In this document: positions 14,704-20,374 of the stretch, piece after piece
Numbering within the stretch: position 1 is the stretch's first letter
Layout of the letters: every line of letters begins with the position of its first letter
Source of the DNA: Poseidonibacter ostreae
GTDB taxonomy: Bacteria; Campylobacterota; Campylobacteria; Campylobacterales; Arcobacteraceae
Direction: 5' to 3'
DNA length: 20,374 nucleotides
Assembly: GCF_009208055.1 (NCBI RefSeq)
Contig: NZ_WFKI01000043.1
Coordinates: 1 to 20,374, forward strand
Made by a program: the position numbers and the translations under genes
The notes under the pieces: generated by a model
Told to the model about the DNA's origin: nothing
Seen by the model: the letters and a program-made list of their open reading frames with translations, nothing else
The model's database searches: none

Positions 14704-15141
14704 ATGAAAAGAATTCTATTTATATTACTACTTATTACAACTTTTTTATTTTCAAATAGTCAAACAAACTATAAAACTGCAAAGCTTTATAAAGATGATA
14801 TATCTTCAAATAAAGCTTTTATAATGCAACAAAATGATGCTTTACTAATTGATGTTAGAACAAAACCTGAATTTAAAAAATTAAGAGCAAAAGATTCAAT
14901 TAATATACCAATTTTTTATGCAAAAAATGGGAAGAGAGTTTTTAATAGAAACTTTTTAAATGAAATTTATGAAGTATCAGAAAAGAATATACATAAAAAA
15001 ATAATCTTAATTTGTAGAAGTGGTTCAAGAACAAAACTTGCAAGTAATCTATTAGCAGAACAAGGCTTTTCTAACATTTATAACGTACGATACGGATTTC
15101 AATATGATTGGTTAAAAGTAAAACTTCCAACTGAAAAATAA
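14704..15141 (+). CDS. Exported single-domain rhodanese-like protein
   Basis: A 145-residue precursor with an N-terminal signal peptide (MKRILFILLLITTFLFSNSQ) and one rhodanese domain. The domain shows LLIDVRTKPEF at 47-57 and the active-site loop CRSGSRTK with Cys104, so the catalytic cysteine is present. It should act in the periplasm, transferring sulfur or handling thiol or persulfide chemistry. Exported single-domain rhodaneses are common in sulfur-using Campylobacterota, but the partner is unknown. AGGA lies six bases before the ATG and 12 bases separate it from the CDF gene. It is the last gene of this operon, followed by a weak AT-stem terminator. Confidence 0.9.
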   Translation: MKRILFILLLITTFLFSNSQTNYKTAKLYKDDISSNKAFIMQQNDALLIDVRTKPEFKKLRAKDSINIPIFYAKNGKRVFNRNFLNEIYEVSEKNIHKKIILICRSGSRTKLASNLLAEQGFSNIYNVRYGFQYDWLKVKLPTEK

Positions 15142-15172
15142 TAAGTTAATACTAAGTAAATAAAAGTAAATA

Positions 15173-15199
15173 TTTATTATTAAATAATAAACTTTTTTT
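15173..15199 (+). terminator. Probable weak intrinsic terminator after the rhodanese gene
   Basis: TTTATTAT (15173-15180) and ATAATAAA (15184-15191) form an 8-bp all-AT stem with a TAA loop, followed by C and seven T residues. The stem is weak, so partial read-through into the signalling operon is possible. Confidence 0.4.
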
Positions 15200-15202
15200 A
15201 GC

Positions 15203-15208
15203 TATACT
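15203..15208 (+). promoter_or_regulatory. -10 box of the cyclic-nucleotide signalling operon
   Basis: TATACT in GCTATACTAAAT predicts a start near 15215, with AAGGA at 15223-15227 and the ATG at 15233. The leader would be about 18 bases. Confidence 0.5.
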
Positions 15209-15232
15209 AAATCCTTATACAAAAGGATTTTC

Positions 15233-17551
15233 ATGAATTTTATAAAGATACTAGGAGCTAGCGGAAGTAAAGCTAAAGGAATGGGAACAACATCATTCCA
15301 AATTTTTAAAGATATTATAGTTGATGCTGGAAATGTTATAAACTCTTTAGGAGATGAAGCTTTAGAAATAAATCATATTTTCTTAACTCATTCTCACTCT
15401 GATCATATATCTGACTTACCTTTTATAATTGAAAGTTATTTTGAAAAAAGAAAAACTCCTTTAACAATATATGCATTAAAAGAAACTATTGATATTCTAA
15501 GAAATCACTCTTTTAATGATTTAGTATGGCCTGATTTTACAAAAATAAAGTTAATAAATTCGGATCAAGACTCTCTTATTTTTAAAGAAATTGAAATTAA
15601 TAAACCTATAGAAATTGATGATTATAAAATAAAAGCAATTCCTGCTGTACATATAAAAGGTGCTTGTGGTTTTGTAATTACAAAAAATCATCAAGGTTTT
15701 ATAATAAGTGGAGATACATATAAAAATCCAACTTTATGGGAAGAAATAAATAAAAACAAAGAGATAAAAGCTCTACTTTTAGAGTGTTCTTTTCCTGATA
15801 AATTAACTTCTTTAGCAAAAACTACAAATCATTTATCAGCTGAATTAATAAAAGAAGATTTAGTAAATTTAAAAAGAGATGATATAACTATATTTTTATA
15901 TCATCTAAAACCTCTTTATACAAAAGATATTAAAAAAGATATTAAAAAGAATGAGATATTAAAAAATGGTGGTAAAATTTTATTAGAAGGTGATGTTATC
16001 CATATTGATAAAGGAACAATTGAACATAATCTAATTAGTGAAGATAAGTTTCAAGAGATTATGAAAATAAACTTAGCTTTATCTTCTGAAACAAACAGAG
16101 ATATCCTTTTAGACAAAATTTTAGCACTTCTTAGAAAGCTTACAGGTTCTGATGCTGGAACACTATATCTTAAATCAAAAGATGGAGCGAAACTTGATTT
16201 TAAAGTTATTCAAAATGATTCATTAAAAATGAATAAAAACAATCTTAATTGGGAACCCTTATCTTTTAGTTTAGAAGATGGAACTATAAATAATGAAATG
16301 GTTGCAATTGTTTGTGCTAATGAAAAAAGAATTATTAATATAAAAGATGTTTATAAAACTACAAAATATATTTTTAAAGGTACAAAAGATTTTGATAAAA
16401 AAACAGGATATAGATCTAAATCTATGCTTGTAATTCCTTTGATTAACCATGAAGATGAAGTTATGGGAGTACTTCAATTAATTAATAAAATGGATAATCA
16501 TAAAATAGTAGACTTTAATAAATCTGATGAGAAAATAATAAAATCTTTAGCTTCACAAGCTGCTATGTCACTTACAAATACTCAATTAATTTTAAGTTTA
16601 GAAGAGTTTTTAAATGCATTTGTATCAACAATTGCAAAAGCAATTGATGCAAAATCACCATATACAACAGACCATATTGGAAAAGTAGAAAAAATAGCCC
16701 TACTTTTAGCAAAAGCAATAAATGATGATAAAACTATTTATAAAAAAATAAAATATAATGATAATGATTACAAGCAAATTGCACTTGCAGCATGGATGCA
16801 TGATATTGGAAAAATTTCAATGCCAGATCATATTATTGATAAAGCAACAAAACTAGAAAAAATATTTGATAGAATTGAGTTAATTGAATTTAGATTTGAA
16901 ATAATAAAAAAAGATGTAGAGATTAAATATCTTAAAAATGAAATGTCAAAAGAAGATTATGAAAAAGAGATATTAAACTTAAATAGTCATATAGAATTCT
17001 TAAAAGCCACAAATAAAGGTGGTGAGTTTATGCATGATGAAGATATCCTTAAATTAAAAGAAATTGCTAAACTAAAATATATAAAAGATGGGAAAGAAAT
17101 TCCTGTTTTAAATGAAGAAGAACTATATAATCTATCAATTAAAAAAGGAACACTTACACGTGAGGAAATTGATATTATTAGAAATCATGCACACTTATCA
17201 CTTGAAATGATTTCAACTTTACCTTTCCCTAAAAAATATAAAGACGTTTTAAATATAGCATGTAATCATCACGAAAAATTAAACGGTAAAGGATACCCAA
17301 GAGGTCTTCATGCAAATCAAATTACATTAGAAGATAGAATAATGATTTTTGCAGATGTATTTGAAGCACTTACAGCATCACAGCGTCCATATAAGGATGC
17401 GATGAAATTATCTCAAGCATATAATATATTAAATAACCTCGTACAAAAGGGAGAAATTGACAAAGATTTAACTGAATTCTTCTTTAATAATGAAATCTTA
17501 CATAAATATGCAAATGAAGCCCTATCCCCTGAACAAATTGATATGAAGTAA
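15233..17551 (+). CDS. Class II cyclic-nucleotide phosphodiesterase - GAF - HD-GYP fusion
   Basis: A 772-residue cytoplasmic signalling enzyme with three domains and no membrane segment. Residues 1-265 form a metallo-beta-lactamase fold of the class II 3',5'-cyclic-nucleotide phosphodiesterase type: LTHSHSDHISD (His53, His55, Asp57, His58), His140, SGDT with Asp161, LLLECSFPDKL and then NHLSAE and LYHLKP. Residues about 280-455 are a GAF sensory domain (SDAGTLYL, SMLVIPLIN, VMGVLQLIN). Residues about 460-770 are an HD-GYP domain with His481, HDIGK (His523, Asp524), His652, HHEKLNGKGYP (His679, His680, GYP at 687-689) and Asp708, all apparently competent for cyclic-di-GMP hydrolysis. About 90 extra charged helical residues (near 541-640) interrupt the HD-GYP domain. 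It is followed four bases later by the adenylate cyclase gene. Confidence 0.88.
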   Translation: MNFIKILGASGSKAKGMGTTSFQIFKDIIVDAGNVINSLGDEALEINHIFLTHSHSDHISDLPFIIESYFEKRKTPLTIYALKETIDILRNHSFNDLVWPDFTKIKLINSDQDSLIFKEIEINKPIEIDDYKIKAIPAVHIKGACGFVITKNHQGFIISGDTYKNPTLWEEINKNKEIKALLLECSFPDKLTSLAKTTNHLSAELIKEDLVNLKRDDITIFLYHLKPLYTKDIKKDIKKNEILKNGGKILLEGDVIHIDKGTIEHNLISEDKFQEIMKINLALSSETNRDILLDKILALLRKLTGSDAGTLYLKSKDGAKLDFKVIQNDSLKMNKNNLNWEPLSFSLEDGTINNEMVAIVCANEKRIINIKDVYKTTKYIFKGTKDFDKKTGYRSKSMLVIPLINHEDEVMGVLQLINKMDNHKIVDFNKSDEKIIKSLASQAAMSLTNTQLILSLEEFLNAFVSTIAKAIDAKSPYTTDHIGKVEKIALLLAKAINDDKTIYKKIKYNDNDYKQIALAAWMHDIGKISMPDHIIDKATKLEKIFDRIELIEFRFEIIKKDVEIKYLKNEMSKEDYEKEILNLNSHIEFLKATNKGGEFMHDEDILKLKEIAKLKYIKDGKEIPVLNEEELYNLSIKKGTLTREEIDIIRNHAHLSLEMISTLPFPKKYKDVLNIACNHHEKLNGKGYPRGLHANQITLEDRIMIFADVFEALTASQRPYKDAMKLSQAYNILNNLVQKGEIDKDLTEFFFNNEILHKYANEALSPEQIDMK

Positions 17552-17555
17552 ATAA

Positions 17556-19715
17556 ATGATTACAAAGGCTAAGTTAAAAAAAGATTTTATCTATATACTA
17601 GCATCTATTTTTATAGCTTTAAGTATAAGTTTAATATATATATTTGCACCTAAACTTCCAAATTCTATTGATAATAGATTAAAAGATTATATGTTTAATA
17701 TAAGAGGTGAAATAGCTCCAAAAACCAATAGTGTTGTAATTATTGATATAGATGAAAAGTCCTTACAATCTCTAGGACAATGGCCTTGGTCTAGAAATAC
17801 ATTAGCAAAAATATTAAGAAACTTAAAAGATAAAGATATTGCAATAATTGGAATGGATATTGTCTTTGCAGAAGAAGATAGAACCTCTCCACATAGTGTT
17901 TTTGATAAATTAAATATCCAAAAAGAAAATATTCCTAATTATGATTTTGAGTTTGCGCAGACAGTTGCTACAACACCTACAATATTAGGATATCAATTTG
18001 AATTTCAAAGAAAAAAACATATAAATAAAGAAGCTCCCTCAATTCAAACAATGTTTATTGAGAAAAATAAAAAGCTAGGAAAGAATCATTTAATTCAAGC
18101 AAATGGAACAATTTTAAATATCCCAATAATTCAAGATAGTTCATATTCAAGTGGATTTTTCAACAACATACCAGATGATTCAGGGGTTATTAGAAGTGTT
18201 CCTTTAATTATTTCATATGATGATGAAATATATCCATCTCTTGCACTTGAAACACTTAGAATTGCACTAGGTATTAAAAGAATCAATATTAATTATAATG
18301 AAAATGGTGTAAAAAATCTACAATTAAATGACTATATTATTCCAACTGATAGACATGGTAGATTACTTATTAACTTTAGAGGAAAAGAAAAAACATTTGA
18401 TTATATATCAGCAGTAGATATTTATAATAATACTTTTAAAAAAGAGGATATTGAAAATAAAATTGCTTTATTAGGAACTTCAGCAGCAGCCTTATATGAT
18501 TTAAGGGCAACTCCTTTTGAATCAATATTTCCAGGGGTTGAAGTGCATGCAAATGTGATTGATAATATTATTGCAAAAGATTTTTTGTATAAACCATCAT
18601 GGGTTGATGGAGCAAATATTTTTATTATCTTTGTATTAGTTTTTTTTGTTGTATACATAACAAAAAAGATACATCTATTATTTATTCCTTTATTAACTAC
18701 TAGCTTACTATTTTTATGCTCTTATTTAATCTATTTCATTCTTTTTAATTATGGCTTAGTATTAAATATATTTTTCCCATTAACAGCAATTATATTATCA
18801 ACTATTATTACTATTATGTTGCAATATTTTTATGAAATTAAAAAGAAAGATGAGATTAAAAATAAGTTTGCATCAAAAGTATCAAAAGATGTAATGGAAC
18901 AATTATTAAAAAATGTAAATAATAATCAACTCCAAGCACAAAATAAAGAAATTACAGTTTTTTTTAGTGATATTAGAGGCTTTACTAAAATCTCTGAAGA
19001 TATTAAACAACCTGATTTATTAGTAAAATATATTAATAAATATATGACACCAATGAGTGAAATAATCACAAAAAACAAAGGTACTATTGATAAATATATT
19101 GGTGATGCAATTATGGCATATTGGAACGCTCCTTTTGATATAGAAGACCATGAAGATAAAGCAGTAAAAAGTGCACTAGAGCAATTAGAAGAGTTAGAAA
19201 ATTTAAATATAACTCTAGAAAAAAACAAGCAGCCTTTAATAGATATAGGAATAGGTATAACAACAGGTATTGCAACTGTTGGAGAGATTGGAAGTATTGG
19301 GCGAAGCGATTATACTCTTATTGGTGATACTATCAACATTGGTTCTAGAGTTGAATCTTTATGTAAATTCTATGGAGTAAAGCTAATTATTACAAACTTC
19401 ACTAAAAATAATCTTAAAAACTCTTATACTTTTAGATATCTAGACTATGTAAAATTAAAAGGTAAAGATGAACCTATTGAGTTATGGGAAGTAATTAGCA
19501 ATAATAAAATATCAAGTCAATTTAATGAAGAATTAGAAATTTATAATAAAGCAATAAGTATTTTTACAAAAGCACAACTACAAGAATCAAGAAAACTGTT
19601 TGAAGAACTAGTTACTTTAAATCCTTGTACTTTATATAAATTATATTTAGCAAGATGTGAAGAATATATATATAGTAACAGTTTCCAAGAGGTTTACAAA
19701 CATGAAAGCAAATAA
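17556..19715 (+). CDS. CHASE2-containing class III adenylate cyclase
   Basis: Inner-membrane receptor cyclase of 719 residues. One N-terminal helix (11-30) is followed by an extracytoplasmic CHASE2 sensor domain (about 35-345; VVIIDIDEKSLQSLGQWPW and FPGVEVHANVIDNI are typical), then three membrane helices (about 352-424) and a class III cyclase domain (about 463-648). Metal ligands are Asp472 (FFSDIRGFT) and Asp517 (IGDAIMAYW). Lys513 and Thr587 at the purine-recognition positions indicate ATP over GTP. Asn594 and Arg598 (TINIGSRVE) complete the active site. A helical TPR-like tail (655-715), usual in this family, follows. It should make cAMP in response to a periplasmic cue. It begins four bases after the phosphodiesterase gene and overlaps the next gene's start by 14 bases. 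Confidence 0.92.
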   Translation: MITKAKLKKDFIYILASIFIALSISLIYIFAPKLPNSIDNRLKDYMFNIRGEIAPKTNSVVIIDIDEKSLQSLGQWPWSRNTLAKILRNLKDKDIAIIGMDIVFAEEDRTSPHSVFDKLNIQKENIPNYDFEFAQTVATTPTILGYQFEFQRKKHINKEAPSIQTMFIEKNKKLGKNHLIQANGTILNIPIIQDSSYSSGFFNNIPDDSGVIRSVPLIISYDDEIYPSLALETLRIALGIKRININYNENGVKNLQLNDYIIPTDRHGRLLINFRGKEKTFDYISAVDIYNNTFKKEDIENKIALLGTSAAALYDLRATPFESIFPGVEVHANVIDNIIAKDFLYKPSWVDGANIFIIFVLVFFVVYITKKIHLLFIPLLTTSLLFLCSYLIYFILFNYGLVLNIFFPLTAIILSTIITIMLQYFYEIKKKDEIKNKFASKVSKDVMEQLLKNVNNNQLQAQNKEITVFFSDIRGFTKISEDIKQPDLLVKYINKYMTPMSEIITKNKGTIDKYIGDAIMAYWNAPFDIEDHEDKAVKSALEQLEELENLNITLEKNKQPLIDIGIGITTGIATVGEIGSIGRSDYTLIGDTINIGSRVESLCKFYGVKLIITNFTKNNLKNSYTFRYLDYVKLKGKDEPIELWEVISNNKISSQFNEELEIYNKAISIFTKAQLQESRKLFEELVTLNPCTLYKLYLARCEEYIYSNSFQEVYKHESK

Positions 19716-20374
19716 TAAAAGGCTATTATATATGAAATTATTTTTTACTATTATTCTACTATTTCCATTTTTAAGTATTAGTGCAAGCACCTATACTTTA
19801 TACATAGCATCAACAAAAAATAAAAATATCGCAAAAAAATATATAGAAGAAGTTAATGATTTATTAAAAATTGAAAATTTAGTTGTAAGAACGCATAAAA
19901 AAGAAAACTATAGTTTAATTGTTAATCAAATCAAAGATATTCAAAGTGCAAAAGATTTACAAAACAAGCTAAAAAAGACTACTTATAAAGATAGTTTTGT
20001 AAAAAAAGATTTAAAAGATTTAAAATACAATATATTATTTTATACTAAAAGTACAATAGAGAATAAAACAATTGTTAAAGAAGCAAAAGAAGATGAAAAA
20101 GAGTACATTCTAGATGTTGAATCTTCTAATGAATATATTACTGCTTCAACGATGTACAATATTGGAAACTATAAACGGTCATATGAACTATTTAATAAAC
20201 TCTTTTATAAACATAACTATAATCTAAATATTAACTATTTCTTAGCTCAAAGTGCAATTAAACTAGGAATGTATGATGAAGCATCAATAGCATTTGAAAG
20301 AGTTTTAATTCAAGATCCAAAGTTTAATAAAGCAAGATATGATTATGCAAGATTATTAACAAAATTAAAGTTAA
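19702..20374 (+). CDS. Exported SPOR-like/TPR protein (3' end beyond window)
   Basis: The frame is open to the window end, giving 224 residues without a stop. The assigned ATG follows AGAGG by nine bases and overlaps the cyclase stop by 14 bases; ATG 19732 with AAAAGG is an almost equal alternative. Counting from 19732, MKLFFTIILLFPFLSISA is a clear signal peptide. It is followed by a region (about 20-105) with two YxLyia/YsLIVNQI-type repeats spaced like a SPOR domain, a lysine/glutamate linker, and at least two TPR-like helical repeats from about 138 (YNIGNYKRSYELFNKLF, KLGMYDEASIAFERVLIQDP). The protein probably sits in the periplasm or at the outer membrane and may partner the CHASE2 domain. 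The SPOR assignment is tentative; the TPR assignment is firmer. Confidence 0.75.
   Translation, partial: MKANNKRLLYMKLFFTIILLFPFLSISASTYTLYIASTKNKNIAKKYIEEVNDLLKIENLVVRTHKKENYSLIVNQIKDIQSAKDLQNKLKKTTYKDSFVKKDLKDLKYNILFYTKSTIENKTIVKEAKEDEKEYILDVESSNEYITASTMYNIGNYKRSYELFNKLFYKHNYNLNINYFLAQSAIKLGMYDEASIAFERVLIQDPKFNKARYDYARLLTKLKL

Noticed and set aside
15209..15230. Perfect 8-bp inverted repeat AAATCCTT/AAGGATTT that would hide the ribosome binding site of the phosphodiesterase fusion gene.
   Set aside because: The -10 box at 15203-15208 predicts a start near 15215, so most of the left arm is not in the RNA. It would matter only for read-through transcripts.
15925..15960. Short tandem-like repeat AAAGATATTAAA encoding KDIKKDIKK in the phosphodiesterase-GAF linker region.
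   Set aside because: Only two imperfect copies within coding sequence; ordinary low complexity in an AT-rich gene.
18422..19228. Two antisense open frames within the adenylate cyclase gene.
   Set aside because: They are shadows of a well-conserved coding sequence with serine/isoleucine-rich products and no ribosome binding site or promoter pattern.

Overview
The window is strongly AT-rich, densely packed and reads as chromosomal DNA of a Campylobacterota (epsilonproteobacterial) organism, most likely of the Arcobacter group. This rests on AT-rich codon use, -10 boxes that mostly lack a -35 box, AAGGA-type ribosome binding sites, and gene families (NhaD antiporter, NadB, DciA-like protein, HD-GYP and CHASE2 signalling proteins) typical of free-living members. 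It is inferred from gene content and not from any search. No rRNA, tRNA, insertion sequence or CRISPR array is visible, and no gap exceeds about 270 bases.

Left part (84-6489): small-molecule modification and transport genes. These are a CatB-type O-acetyltransferase, a GIY-YIG protein, an AhpD-like protein under a consensus promoter that is also a perfect palindrome, an EamA-type exporter and an arylamine N-acetyltransferase. A divergently oriented membrane fatty-acid desaturase follows, convergent with a leftward set thiD - RluE-type pseudouridine synthase - rubredoxin. The 56-residue rubredoxin has Arg in place of one of its four iron-ligand cysteines. A small unrecognised cysteine-containing protein is divergent from thiD.

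Middle part (6490-12553): housekeeping genes on the minus strand: guaA, nhaD (with an intrinsic terminator between them) and nadB. nadB is preceded by a tiny LptM-like lipoprotein gene whose stop codon overlaps the nadB start. The lipoprotein gene overlaps head-to-head with a DciA-like gene that appears to be transcribed as a leaderless mRNA. A YgjP-type metallopeptidase is convergent with the DciA-like gene. A possible 32-residue membrane peptide with a TTG start and a long imperfect hairpin lie between guaA and the 6489 gene end.

Right part (12635-20374): plus-strand genes in two groups. The first is aspartate aminotransferase - CDF cation exporter - periplasmic rhodanese. The second is a tightly packed signalling set: a 772-residue fusion of a class II cyclic-nucleotide phosphodiesterase, GAF and HD-GYP domains; a CHASE2-containing class III adenylate cyclase; and an exported SPOR-like/TPR protein cut by the window end. 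One protein looks able to degrade both cAMP and cyclic-di-GMP, its neighbour to make cAMP in response to an extracytoplasmic signal, and the third may work in the periplasm. This is the most notable system in the window.
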